64,000 bases of DNA from contig NZ_CP020809.1 of assembly GCF_002157835.1 (NCBI RefSeq), positions 6,882,001-6,946,000 of the forward strand. Direction: 5' to 3'. Within the stretch, counting starts at the first letter, position 1; each line of letters starts with the position of its first letter. The translations under genes were made by a program, and so were the position numbers. Below are positions 1 to 9,286 of this stretch, in pieces. The stretch comes from Mycobacterium dioxanotrophicus (lineage in GTDB: Bacteria; Actinomycetota; Actinomycetes; Mycobacteriales; Mycobacteriaceae). The notes under the pieces are model-generated. The model ran no database searches and was not told where the DNA came from. It worked only from the letters and a program-made list of their open reading frames with translations.

Positions 1-78
1 CCATTCCGGCATCGTCCGGCCGCGCAGCCGCCCGTCACCGGCCGGTTGCAGCTCCAGCGCCTTGTCGAAGCAATTCAC
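1..78 (-). CDS. 5' end of a CDS cut by the window edge, possibly acyl-CoA thioesterase-like
   Basis: Only the first 26 codons lie in the window. The frame opens at a GTG at 78; the only in-frame stop upstream (TGA, 109-111) is also the stop of the secreted-protein gene before it, so this is the sole usable start. The peptide reads NCFDKALELQPAGDGRLRGR, which resembles the N-terminus of actinobacterial acyl-CoA thioesterases (LELxPxGDGRxRGR), but 26 residues are too few to be sure. No clear ribosome-binding site precedes it, so it may be read by coupling from the preceding gene, 30 bases away and in the same frame. Confidence 0.4.
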   Translation of the reverse strand, partial: MNCFDKALELQPAGDGRLRGRTMPEW

Positions 79-108
79 TCCGACAGCGTAGGCAGGGGCC
101 GTTCGTGT

Positions 109-381
109 TCAGCAGGGGTCGCCCGGTGGGGTGTAGTACGGCACGCCTTCGACCGTGTAGCACGGGATCTCGCCCGGCACGTACGGCACGTGAGCCGCGG
201 CGATGGCGGCACCGGTGGCGACGTCGCCGGCGATGTTGGTGCAGCCGCCCGCGGCGAAGTGCCGGCCGTCTGCGCCCGCACACACGTCGGCTCCCGCCGC
301 TGGTGCACTGATCAGGGGTACGAATGCCGTTGCGGCCGCAAATAAGCCGGCGGACAACAGCGTCGTGGTGCGCTTGGCCAT
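109..381 (-). CDS. Small secreted cysteine-containing protein of unknown function
   Basis: A 90-residue protein. The start has a basic MAKR, then a hydrophobic stretch (about residues 7-28) and an AxA cleavage site (PAAGA|D), a Sec signal peptide. The mature part of about 59 residues has four cysteines, enough for two disulfides, and is rich in Gly, Ala and Pro, ending in a Tyr/Pro-rich tail. Start ATG has an AGGAG six bases upstream. This is the layout of many small mycobacterial exported proteins of unknown role; I do not recognise the family. It lies between the decarboxylase gene and a partial gene on the same strand. Confidence 0.75.
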   Translation of the reverse strand: MAKRTTTLLSAGLFAAATAFVPLISAPAAGADVCAGADGRHFAAGGCTNIAGDVATGAAIAAAHVPYVPGEIPCYTVEGVPYYTPPGDPC

Positions 382-481
382 GTGATGCTCCTACTTGTCC
401 AACTGATGGCCCCGATGGCTGTCATCGTGACAGGTATTTGACGCCGTCGTCGGGACTTCGCAAATCCTCTCAGCGGAGCAC

Positions 482-3265
482 TCACCTGACGTCGAACGCC
501 GTCTCGGGCAGGTGGTCTACCGCGGGCGTGCCGCTCCCGAGGCGGGCTGCGGTGAGCCGCGCGACCGCCTCTTCGGTGAACACCGACAGTCCGAGATCCG
601 GGTTGTAGCCATGGATCTCCTTGACGTCGAGTTGAGCGAGGAAGTACAGGATCTCTTTGGAGACCACCTGTCCGGGCACCAGCACCGGGAAGCCGGGCGG
701 ATAGGGCACCACGAATGTGGTGGACACCAACGTCTTTCCCTCCGCGATGCGCCGGCCCGCCGCCCCCAGCGGCACGTACTCGCGATCTGATTCTTCGTAT
801 CCGGCGTAGAACGCCGACCGCATGTCCCCGAACGAGCTGGCACCGTCGGGGCGGAACGCGATGTCGAACTCGCTGAAGTTCGGCAGCGGCGGCAGATCCT
901 CGGTGATCTCCTCGACCCGGCGCGCCAGCAGTGCCCGGTCGGCCTTGCTTGCCGTGCTGAACTGCCGGTCCAGATCCGTCGCGACGCGGCGCAGCGCATC
1001 GAGCAGATAGTGCACGCTCGACCATGTGACACCGATGGTGAAGATCAGCAACACACTGTTGATCGAGGTCTTGTTGATCTGGATGCCGAACCGCTCCATC
1101 AGCACCTTTTCCCGGAAGTCGTAACCCGTCATCCCGGTCTTGCCGATGAACAACGTGAGCCGCGTGGGGTCGAGCACGAACTCATCGGACCGCCACGCCT
1201 CGTTCCAGCCCTCCAACGCCCCCTGGCTGACCTGTCGGTACGACCGCACCTCCGAGGGCCGGTACTGCTCGGGCACCAGATCGGACTCGTCGAGGATCCG
1301 GAACCACTTCTTCACCAACGGGTCGATCCGGACGCGGTGCCGGAACACCAGCGACATGTTGTAGGCGTACCGGACCAGCTGGAAGCCCTCCAGATCGACC
1401 TGGCGCCGAGCCAGGTCCAGCGACGCCAGCAGCTGTTGATTCGGCGAGGTCGAGGTGTGGGTCAAGAACGCCTCGCCGAACGCATCCCGGCTCTGGGTGT
1501 TGAAGTCCTGGTCCCGGATGTGGATCATCGACGCCTGTCGCAGAGCCGAGAGCGACTTGTGGGTGGAATGCGTCGAGTACACCCGCACCCTGGCCTTCTT
1601 CGGATCGGGCAGCAAGCGGTGGTTGACCCACTCGCTGCGCTCGACACCCTTCATGTCCGCACACCAGGCCCGGTACCGCTCGGCGTACTCGCCCGATTCG
1701 AGCATGGTCTCCAGCCGTTCGGCACTGATCATCGCGGTGCGGCCGCGTGACCACGGCACCGCGGTGGCGAACGCGTACCACGCCTCGTCCCACAGGAAGC
1801 AGATGTCGGGCTTGATCGCCAGGACCTCTTCCATCACCCGCTGCGGGTTGTAGACGACACCGTCGAACGTGCAATTGGTCAGCAGCAGCATGCGCACCCG
1901 ATGCAGCTGACCGGCCGCCTCCAGATCCAGCAGGGTCTGCTTGATGGTGCGCAACGGCACCGCGCCGTAGATCGCGAAGGACTCCAGCGGATAGGCATCG
2001 AGATACAGCGGGGACGCCCCCGCCAGCACCAGGCCGTAGTGATGCGACTTGTGGCAGTTGCGGTCGATCAACACGATGTCGCCGGGTCGGACCAGCGATT
2101 GCACGACGATCTTGTTCGCCGTCGACGTGCCGTTGGTGACGAAATAGGTGTGGTTGGAATTCCAGGTCTTGGCGGCCTTGTCCATCGCTTTCTTGAGGTT
2201 GCCGTGCGGATCCAGCAGCGAGTCGAGGCCACCCGAGGTCGACGAGGTCTCGGCCATGAAGATGTTGCGGCCGTAGAACTCGCCCATGTCCTGCAGTGAC
2301 TTCGAATTGAAGATGCTCGCGCCCCGGGCCACCGGAAGCGCGTGGAACTGCCCGACCGGAGACTGCGCGAATTCGCGCAGGGCGTCGAAGAACGGCGTCG
2401 CGAACCGGGTACGCATACCGGCCATCACCGTGCTGTACAGGTCGGTGGCGTCGTTGAGCCGGTAGAACGTGCGGTGATAGATGTCGGGCTCGTACTCGCC
2501 GGGTGACGCGATCGACTCGTCGGTGACCAGATACCGGTCGATGTGCGGGCGCAGCTCCCGGATCCACTCCCCGCACTCCACCCAGTCGTGGGTGCGATCG
2601 GTCGCCACGGCCACATCGTTGGCGCCGAGCAGCCGCGCCATCACCGGCAACCGGTCCCGCGAGCGCAGCGGCAGGTCGTGGCGGATGATCGCCGCCTGGA
2701 TCTCGCCGTTGAGCGCGACGGCGGTGATCGCGTCCTCGACGCTGGGCACCACCAGCAGTTCGAACTGCACATCGTCGTCCGGATTGCGCAGCGCACGCAG
2801 GCTCTCCGCCAGTCCCTCCGGGCCTGTCGATGTCGAGTCATCGGCGAGCAACACCGTGTAGTACTGCGCACGCTTGACCCTGGCTTCGAGCTCTTGCTCG
2901 GCCAACGACGAGGACGTGTCGAACAGCGCCGCGCGGTCGCCGTAATCCGAGAGCAACCGGACGGCGAGCGACACCTCGTCACTGAGCAGCTCTGTCGCCA
3001 GATCACCCAGGTAGTCGCGAAACTCCTCGACCTTCTCAGCACCGGGATACAGCCAGTACCGTTCGTAGGCGCTGAGCCGGTCCAACAACCGTTTCACCCG
3101 AACCGTCTCATGCTTGGTGTCCAGACCCGCGCGGTGCACCGCGAGCAACTGCCTGCAGGCATCGTCGAGCAGGTTCCACGTGTCGATCCGCGAGTACGAC
3201 GGGTTGGCCACCGCCGCCAGCGAAGAGACCCGCAGCCTTCTGGTACGTCCGCTATCTCGGTCCAT
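482..3265 (-). CDS. PLP-dependent Orn/Lys/Arg decarboxylase family protein
   Basis: A 927-residue fold-type I PLP enzyme of the ornithine/lysine/arginine decarboxylase family, which forms a polyamine or diamine from a basic amino acid. Seen: a receiver-like wing domain in the first 250-300 residues, the cofactor segment FVTNGTSTANKIV near residue 373, LWDEAWYAF (cofactor-binding Asp) near 495, and STHKSLSALRQ near 570 whose Lys should carry PLP. Length and layout match the long mycobacterial homologues (Rv2531c type, about 947 residues) rather than the 700-residue enterobacterial enzymes. Substrate cannot be told from sequence. Transcribed alone; a 12-bp palindrome TTTCCCGGGAAA (3304-3315) lies 39-50 bases before the start. 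Confidence 0.9.
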   Translation of the reverse strand: MDRDSGRTRRLRVSSLAAVANPSYSRIDTWNLLDDACRQLLAVHRAGLDTKHETVRVKRLLDRLSAYERYWLYPGAEKVEEFRDYLGDLATELLSDEVSLAVRLLSDYGDRAALFDTSSSLAEQELEARVKRAQYYTVLLADDSTSTGPEGLAESLRALRNPDDDVQFELLVVPSVEDAITAVALNGEIQAAIIRHDLPLRSRDRLPVMARLLGANDVAVATDRTHDWVECGEWIRELRPHIDRYLVTDESIASPGEYEPDIYHRTFYRLNDATDLYSTVMAGMRTRFATPFFDALREFAQSPVGQFHALPVARGASIFNSKSLQDMGEFYGRNIFMAETSSTSGGLDSLLDPHGNLKKAMDKAAKTWNSNHTYFVTNGTSTANKIVVQSLVRPGDIVLIDRNCHKSHHYGLVLAGASPLYLDAYPLESFAIYGAVPLRTIKQTLLDLEAAGQLHRVRMLLLTNCTFDGVVYNPQRVMEEVLAIKPDICFLWDEAWYAFATAVPWSRGRTAMISAERLETMLESGEYAERYRAWCADMKGVERSEWVNHRLLPDPKKARVRVYSTHSTHKSLSALRQASMIHIRDQDFNTQSRDAFGEAFLTHTSTSPNQQLLASLDLARRQVDLEGFQLVRYAYNMSLVFRHRVRIDPLVKKWFRILDESDLVPEQYRPSEVRSYRQVSQGALEGWNEAWRSDEFVLDPTRLTLFIGKTGMTGYDFREKVLMERFGIQINKTSINSVLLIFTIGVTWSSVHYLLDALRRVATDLDRQFSTASKADRALLARRVEEITEDLPPLPNFSEFDIAFRPDGASSFGDMRSAFYAGYEESDREYVPLGAAGRRIAEGKTLVSTTFVVPYPPGFPVLVPGQVVSKEILYFLAQLDVKEIHGYNPDLGLSVFTEEAVARLTAARLGSGTPAVDHLPETAFDVR

Positions 3266-3338
3266 GCCCCCGATCCTCCGCCAGCGGCCGCGTATTACGC
3301 CCGTTTCCCGGGAAAACGATGCGGTATTGCAGCAGCGG

Positions 3339-4475
3339 TTACGCGGGCGCTGCGTAGACCGGGCGACCCAGGCCGAGAGCGTGCTGGGCGATCATGTTGC
3401 GGAACACCTCGAGCGTGCCACCGTAGATTCCGGTGGGGCCGGCCAGCCGGAAGAGGTATTCGACACCGCCGGTGAGGACTCCGGCCGGGCCGAGGATGTC
3501 CATCAGATCCGGGGACACGTCACGCAAGGTCTGCGCGATCGCGACCCGCCCGTACATCTCGGGTGTGCTCATCGCAGCCTCCAGCCGGGCAACACCGCGG
3601 CCGAGCCGGTAGTACACCGAATCGTCGTGCCCGGCCGGATTCGACACGGCGCCGGCGACGTGGTCGACGGCCTCGGCCATCAGCGTGATGTGCTCCGTCA
3701 TCGTCGCGATCTTCTGCAGGCCCTGGGTGTCGGTTTCGACGGTGCCGTGCTCGACGTCGAGCGCGCCGCGCAGCACCGCCCACCCACCGTTGACCGCGCC
3801 GACGCGATAGCGGTCGGCCACCCGGACATCGCTGTAGTACGTGATGTTGGTGCGGTCGCCGTCGACCGTGCGGATGCCCTGGATCTCGACGCCAGGAGCA
3901 TCGAGCGGCACCAGGAACATGGTCAGGCTGTGGTGTTTGGCCGCGTCCGGATCGGTGTTGGTGACCAGGAAGACGTACTGCGCGTTGTGGGCATTCGAGG
4001 TGAACATCTTGGATCCGTTGATGATCCAGCCGTCACCATCGCGCACCGCCCGGGTCTTGCAGGTGGCGACGTCGGAGCCGCCGTCGGGCTCGGTGTATCC
4101 CAGGCACAGCCGCAGCCGCCCCGCGAGCACGCCCGGTAACACCTCGTCGACCAGCTTCGCCGAACCGAACCGCTCGACCGTATGCGCCACCATCGCCGTT
4201 GTGCCCCAATGGAACCAGGGAGTGTGAGCTCGCCCGATCTCCAATTCCCAGATGCGCCGCCGCACGGCGCTGAAACCTCCGTCGGCCTCGCCGCGGTAGT
4301 CACCGGCGAGATATCCGGCGCGACCGAGCGCGAGATGCACTGTCTCATCGAAGTTTTCGCCGGTTTCCCGGTCACGCGCGATGACCTCGTCGGTGACGAC
4401 GGCCGCCAGGAACGTTCACAGCTCGTCACGGAAGGCCTCGTCCTGAGCCGACAGCGCCACCCGGGAGAAATCCAT
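3339..4475 (-). pseudogene. Acyl-CoA dehydrogenase (FadE-type) interrupted by an early in-frame stop
   Basis: The full frame, from ATG 4475 (MDFSRVALSAQDEAFRDEL) to the stop at 3339, would give a normal 378-residue acyl-CoA dehydrogenase, but codon 20 is TGA (4416-4418); the same frame continues with TFLAAVVTDEV and the rest of the N-terminal helical domain. Family marks present: YTEPDGGSD and IINGSKMFTSNAHNA (FAD and substrate segments), and YGGTLEVFRNMIA near the C-terminus. CGA-to-TGA is a one-base change. A GTG at 4340 could restart a 333-residue product lacking 45 residues, which would damage the N-terminal domain. Either a recent pseudogene or a base-call error. Its role would be alpha,beta-oxidation of an acyl-CoA. 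Confidence 0.85.
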
Positions 4476-4519
4476 ACCGACTACCGTGACAGTATCGCGA
4501 ATATTTGTAAAGCTATAAC

Positions 4520-7318
4520 TCAGTGGGGCCAGGACACCGTGCGCAGCTGCCTGCGGGAGCTGATACCCAGTTTGACGAAGACCTTCCGCAGGTGCCACTC
4601 GACCGTGTGAGTGCTGATGAACAGCTGCGCACCGATCTCCTGATTGGTCAGGCCGTCACGGGCCAGCTGCGCGATCTGCGCTTCCTGCGACGTCATCTCG
4701 TCACCGGAACTGATGGCCTGCTTGCGCACTTTCTCCCCGGTGCCGATGAGTTCCCGGCGCGCACGTTCGGCGAACGCCCGCGCGCCGAACCCGGTGAACA
4801 TCTCATGGGCGGTGCCGAGGTGTTCACGCGCGGCGCCGCGACGCTTCTGACGCCTCAGCCATTCTCCGTAGCGCAGGTGCGCACGGGCCAGCTGCGACCG
4901 GACCCTGGTGCGTCCGAGCCGCTCGACCGATTCGGTGAACAGCGCGTCGGCCTCGTCGCCGTCCGCGAGCATGGCGCGGGCACTCGCCAAAGCACCCAGC
5001 CCCCAATCCGTTCCGCTGACGCCTGCGCCTTCCTCCAGACGTCGCACCGCCATCGCGAGCGCTTCGCGATCGCCCGTGTGTGCAGCGGCTTCGGCGAGCT
5101 CGAGCAGGCACCAGCCGTAGAAGCCGAGATCGTCGAATCCGCACGCTTCGGTGGCAGCGGCGAGGGCCGCCTCGTAGCGGCCCAGCCCGTTGTAGAGGAT
5201 CGCCGCGGTGTAGCCGATCACGCCGGCCAGGCGGCCCTCCCCCTTGGCGGACGCCTCGGCGGTACCCGCTTCGATCAGACCGCTCGCCACCGCCAGGTCG
5301 CCCTGCCAGGCGGCCAGCTCCACCTTGTGGTATTTCATCGGCTGGTGTCCGATCGCCACCGAGATCGCGTCGGCCTCTTCCATAAGTGCTGTGGCCGCGG
5401 CGAATTCACCTTCCAGGACATACACGCCAGCCCGGAATGCGATGGCCGGGGGCAACAGCGCCAACGCGCCGGCTGCCCGCGCCCGCTGAACCATCGCGCT
5501 GGACATGCGGTCGAGCAGATCGTCGTCCCACATCTCACCCGCGGCGGATTCGTGGACGACGGGGTACGCCAGCGCCATCCAGCGCAGCGCCTGCACGTCG
5601 TCGGATCCAGCTGGAGTGCACCATGTTTCGAGGGCGGCGCGCAGCTGGCGGGTACCGGCGGCAAGCCCGCCCGTGACGCGATGGGCCATGCCACTGAGCA
5701 GCAGGTCGATGGGATGCCGCAGGTCCGTAACGCGGTCGACGGCGTTGCGTGCCGCTGTTGCCACGCGGACGAGCGCGTCGGGCTGGTTGCGTGAGGCGTA
5801 CATCGCCGCCGCGAAGGCCTCTACATAGGCCTCCCTGGCGAGTTCATCGTGCAGGCTCTCCAGTCGAGTTGCGGCCTTGAGTAGCCGCGCCGCGGCCTGG
5901 TCGACTTGCGGTGCGTCACCGGCACCGCTGCGGCTGCGGGTGAACTCCATCTGCGCCCGCAACCGCCCGATCTCGGCTTGCTGCAGCGCCGTCAGGGGGC
6001 TCAGTTCAGCCAAAGCGAGTAGTTCATAAGCGGTTTGGGGTTCCGCCGCATCACGCTTGGTCTGGGCTGCCGCGATGGCGCGCGAGCCGCGCAACTCAGG
6101 ATCGGCGGTGAGGATGGCCGCGCGTTCCAGAAAGGTCGCGGCCGCCGCGATACCACCGCGGGTCTGGGCCCGCCAGGCCGAGGCTTCCAACTCCTTCGCG
6201 ACGGCATCGTCGGGTCCCGCGGTGGCATGTGCGGCGTGCCAGGCGCGGCGGTCGGGGTCAATGGTCGAGTCTGTGGCGTGCGCCAGGGCACGGTGGATGT
6301 CGCGGCGCTCGGCGATGTCCGCGGCGCGGTAGGCGGCCGAACGCACGAGCGGATGGTGAAAGCGCATGCGCGGACCGAATTCGATGATCCCGGCTTGCTC
6401 GGCGGGGATCAGCGCATCGGCGGAGATACCGAGGTGTTCGGCAGCGCGCAGAAACAACGCTGCGTCGCCGACCGGTTCGGCGGCGGCGGCCAACACCAGT
6501 CGCCGGGTGTCGTGGGGCAGCGCCTTGATCCGCTCGACGAATCCGCTCTCGACCCGGTCTGCCGGCGGCCGCACGGCGGCAGGCCGAAAGCCGCCTGCCA
6601 TCTCCGCCGCCGACATGGTGCGCGGCACCTCCAGGAGCGCCAACGGGTTTCCCCTGGTCTCAGCCACGATACGGTCGCGCACCCGCGGATCGATTCCGCC
6701 GAACATGACCGACTCCAAGAGAACCCGTGCGTCACTGTCGGGCAGGCCGCTGACCCGTAACTCCGGCAAACCGGTCAAGAAGTCTTCGACACCATCGCGC
6801 ACTCCAAAGATCATGGCCGCGGGTTCAGCCAGCATTCGGCGTGCCACGAATCCCAGCGTCTGCACCGATACCTGGTCCAGCCATTGCGCGTCGTCGATAA
6901 CACACATCAGCGGCCGGTCGTCGGCTGCCGCCGCCATGAGGCTCAGCACGGCCAACCCGACCAGGAAGCGGTCGGGGGTCGGCCCGACACCGAGTCCGAA
7001 CGCCACCGACAGTGCGTTGCGCTGCGGTTCGGGCAGTTCGTCGATGTGACCGAGCAACGGTGCGCACAACTGCTGCAGACCGGCGAAGGCCAGTTCCATC
7101 TCCGATTCCACGCCGGACACCTGAGCGAGCCGGAAACTCGACGCCTGGCGTACGGCATACTCCAGCAACGCTGTCTTGCCGACCCCGGCCTCACCGCGCA
7201 GCACCAGGGTCCGACTGATGCCGGAGCGAGCATCGGCAACCACACCGCGTAGCGTTTCGCATTCCGCGGCGCGTCCCCGCAGCGGTTGGCCCCCACCCAC
7301 ACTCGTCATCCGCACCAT
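4520..7318 (-). CDS. Large ATP-binding LuxR-family transcriptional regulator (LAL type)
   Basis: A 932-residue regulator. The N-terminal STAND/AAA-type ATPase has Walker A GEAGVGKTALLEY near residue 45-57 and Walker B LMCVIDDAQWLD near 140. A long helical, TPR-like middle follows, then a C-terminal LuxR helix-turn-helix (LTNQEIGAQLFISTHTVEWH, then LRKVFVKLGISSRRQL). Such LAL proteins sense a ligand or partner and activate nearby operons. It is followed closely by the interrupted acyl-CoA dehydrogenase on the same strand, so it may have controlled fatty-acid genes; that link is inferred from position only. Frame is intact and of normal length for the family. Confidence 0.9.
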   Translation of the reverse strand: MVRMTSVGGGQPLRGRAAECETLRGVVADARSGISRTLVLRGEAGVGKTALLEYAVRQASSFRLAQVSGVESEMELAFAGLQQLCAPLLGHIDELPEPQRNALSVAFGLGVGPTPDRFLVGLAVLSLMAAAADDRPLMCVIDDAQWLDQVSVQTLGFVARRMLAEPAAMIFGVRDGVEDFLTGLPELRVSGLPDSDARVLLESVMFGGIDPRVRDRIVAETRGNPLALLEVPRTMSAAEMAGGFRPAAVRPPADRVESGFVERIKALPHDTRRLVLAAAAEPVGDAALFLRAAEHLGISADALIPAEQAGIIEFGPRMRFHHPLVRSAAYRAADIAERRDIHRALAHATDSTIDPDRRAWHAAHATAGPDDAVAKELEASAWRAQTRGGIAAAATFLERAAILTADPELRGSRAIAAAQTKRDAAEPQTAYELLALAELSPLTALQQAEIGRLRAQMEFTRSRSGAGDAPQVDQAAARLLKAATRLESLHDELAREAYVEAFAAAMYASRNQPDALVRVATAARNAVDRVTDLRHPIDLLLSGMAHRVTGGLAAGTRQLRAALETWCTPAGSDDVQALRWMALAYPVVHESAAGEMWDDDLLDRMSSAMVQRARAAGALALLPPAIAFRAGVYVLEGEFAAATALMEEADAISVAIGHQPMKYHKVELAAWQGDLAVASGLIEAGTAEASAKGEGRLAGVIGYTAAILYNGLGRYEAALAAATEACGFDDLGFYGWCLLELAEAAAHTGDREALAMAVRRLEEGAGVSGTDWGLGALASARAMLADGDEADALFTESVERLGRTRVRSQLARAHLRYGEWLRRQKRRGAAREHLGTAHEMFTGFGARAFAERARRELIGTGEKVRKQAISSGDEMTSQEAQIAQLARDGLTNQEIGAQLFISTHTVEWHLRKVFVKLGISSRRQLRTVSWPH

Positions 7319-7465
7319 CGTCCGTTTCTCGTGGCGCCCAGCCGCCCACCAGCGGCCGTAGAAGGTCCGATCACGAAATAATAGTGAGCTCTTCCCGCCG
7401 ATGGAGAACCAGACCGTACACCGGACCGGAAAGCCTTGCTCGACAGCGCATTCGCCCTGAACCGA

Positions 7466-9223
7466 CTATTCGAGAAGTTTGCCGATCGTGCTCACCGGGC
7501 GCATCAGCGCGGCGATGTCCCCGGGAATGTCCGGCACAGGTTCGGCGGCTACCCTGCCCGGCCCGGACCAGACGAGGTTGACGCGCAACGATTCGTCGGC
7601 GGGCGGGCAATCCGAACGGTTGTGGCAGCCGCGGGTCTCCCGCCGTTGCAGCGCCGTCTCCAACGTGGCGCGCCCGGCCGACAACGCCGACCGCAGATCG
7701 AAAGCCTCTGCCAGCTCGACGAATCCGGCGATGTCGGGATGGACGGCGAGCCGCGGCGTGAGGCTTTCGATGTCGTCGATCTCGTCGAGCCCGGCGCGAA
7801 GTCCCGCTTCGTCGCGGACCACGCCGGCGTGCCGCGTCATGGTGGCGCGGACAGCACGGTGGAGGTAGTGCGCATTCTCCGAGCCCGGCGACGACAGCAG
7901 CCCGGCGATGGCATCGCGTGCGTCGGACACCGCGGACCGGGAACGTTGCTGTGCGCCAAGCCCAATGGAGTAGCGCGCGGCGGCACGGGCGGCGATCTTG
8001 CCATACACCAGCAGTTCGATGAGCGGGTTGCCACCAAGCACGCCGGCGCCATGCATGCCGGTGGATGCCGCGCCGATCACGTAGAGACCCGCGACATCAG
8101 TGCTGTGGTCGTCGGCGCGGACCCAGACCCCGCCCATCGAATAATGGGCGGCGGGAGCGACTTCGATCGGATCGGTGGTGATGTCGAGCGACTGCACGTC
8201 CAGCAGGCTCTGGTACAGCCGGGGCAGCCGGTCGAGGATGTGAGTTCGCGGCAGATGAGTCAGGTCCAGCCACACCCCACCGCGCGGCGTGCCGCGGCCG
8301 GCCCGGATCTCGGTGTCGGCTGCCACCGCCACCTGATTCGATGACGAAAGCTCCATGCGCTCGCTGTCGTAACGCCGCATGAACCGATCGCCCAGGGCGT
8401 TGCGCAGGATCCCGCCCTCGGCTCTGGCGATGTCCGGGACCAGTGTCCCCGCCCACTCCTCGGGTTGGATCAACCCCGTCGGATGGAATTGGACCAGTTC
8501 GGCATCGCGGATTCGGGCACCCGCTTCGTGCGCCAGACGGAAAGAGTCACCGGTGTTCTCCCCGCGCCGCGACGAGGTCCGGCGCCAGATCCGGGCATGT
8601 CCACCCGTCGCCAGGATGACCGAATCGGAGTGGATGGTGTAGCGCGTGCCGTCGCACACGTCGAATCCGTAGGCTCCGAAAATCACGGCGTCGCGCACCA
8701 GCAGACTGGTGATGTAGACCGAATCCATCACCGGGACAGCGAGTTCCAGCGCCCGGTGTACCAGGGTGCGGTGCAGCTCCAGGCCGGTGTGGTCGCCCGC
8801 GTACGCAGTCCGGCGGTGCGTGTGCGCCCCGAAGAAGCGCTGGGAGATCCGGCCGTCGCGCTCCCGGGCGAACGCCATGCCGTAGCGCTCGAGGTCCCGG
8901 ATCGCCTCCGCCGCCCCTTCGGTGACGATGCGTACCGTGACCGGGTCGGCCAGCAGGCAGCTCTCGGTCAGGGTGTCGGCCGCGTGCTGCTGCCAACTGT
9001 CGTCGGGGTCCATGGTGGCCAGCGCCGCGTTGACCCCGCCCCGGGCCAGCGTGGTGTGCGCGTCGGCCATCGGTCTCTTCCCCACGACGAGCACGTCGAT
9101 GCCTCGCTCGGCCAGTTCGATGGCGGCCCGCAGCGCTGCGCCGCCGGTACCGATGACCAGTACCGACGTGGCAACCTGCTGCTCGACGCAGTCCATCTGT
9201 CGCTCCCCGGTGGCTGTCGTCAC
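7466..9223 (-). CDS. Fumarate reductase/succinate dehydrogenase-type flavoprotein (L-aspartate oxidase-like fold)
   Basis: A 585-residue FAD enzyme of the SdhA/FrdA/NadB family. Seen: dinucleotide-binding VLVIGTGGAALRAAIELAE near residue 21-40, DAHTTLARGGVNAA (FAD loop), FHPTGLIQPEEW and LVPDIARAEGGILRN (active-site region), APAAHYSMGGVWV, and GMHGAGVLGGNPLIELLVYG near 390. The C-terminal helical domain is also present. No iron-sulfur or membrane subunit gene lies next to it, so it is either a stand-alone oxidase or works with subunits encoded elsewhere. ATG at 9223 is the longest start; an ATG at 9196 (MDCVEQQ) is an alternative. Physiological substrate unknown. Confidence 0.85.
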   Translation of the reverse strand: MTTATGERQMDCVEQQVATSVLVIGTGGAALRAAIELAERGIDVLVVGKRPMADAHTTLARGGVNAALATMDPDDSWQQHAADTLTESCLLADPVTVRIVTEGAAEAIRDLERYGMAFARERDGRISQRFFGAHTHRRTAYAGDHTGLELHRTLVHRALELAVPVMDSVYITSLLVRDAVIFGAYGFDVCDGTRYTIHSDSVILATGGHARIWRRTSSRRGENTGDSFRLAHEAGARIRDAELVQFHPTGLIQPEEWAGTLVPDIARAEGGILRNALGDRFMRRYDSERMELSSSNQVAVAADTEIRAGRGTPRGGVWLDLTHLPRTHILDRLPRLYQSLLDVQSLDITTDPIEVAPAAHYSMGGVWVRADDHSTDVAGLYVIGAASTGMHGAGVLGGNPLIELLVYGKIAARAAARYSIGLGAQQRSRSAVSDARDAIAGLLSSPGSENAHYLHRAVRATMTRHAGVVRDEAGLRAGLDEIDDIESLTPRLAVHPDIAGFVELAEAFDLRSALSAGRATLETALQRRETRGCHNRSDCPPADESLRVNLVWSGPGRVAAEPVPDIPGDIAALMRPVSTIGKLLE

Positions 9224-9286
9224 GAGGTCGCGCGACGTCTCGACAGCCAGAACGCCGGCAGGGCGCGGCGGTCATCCTGCCCGGCG

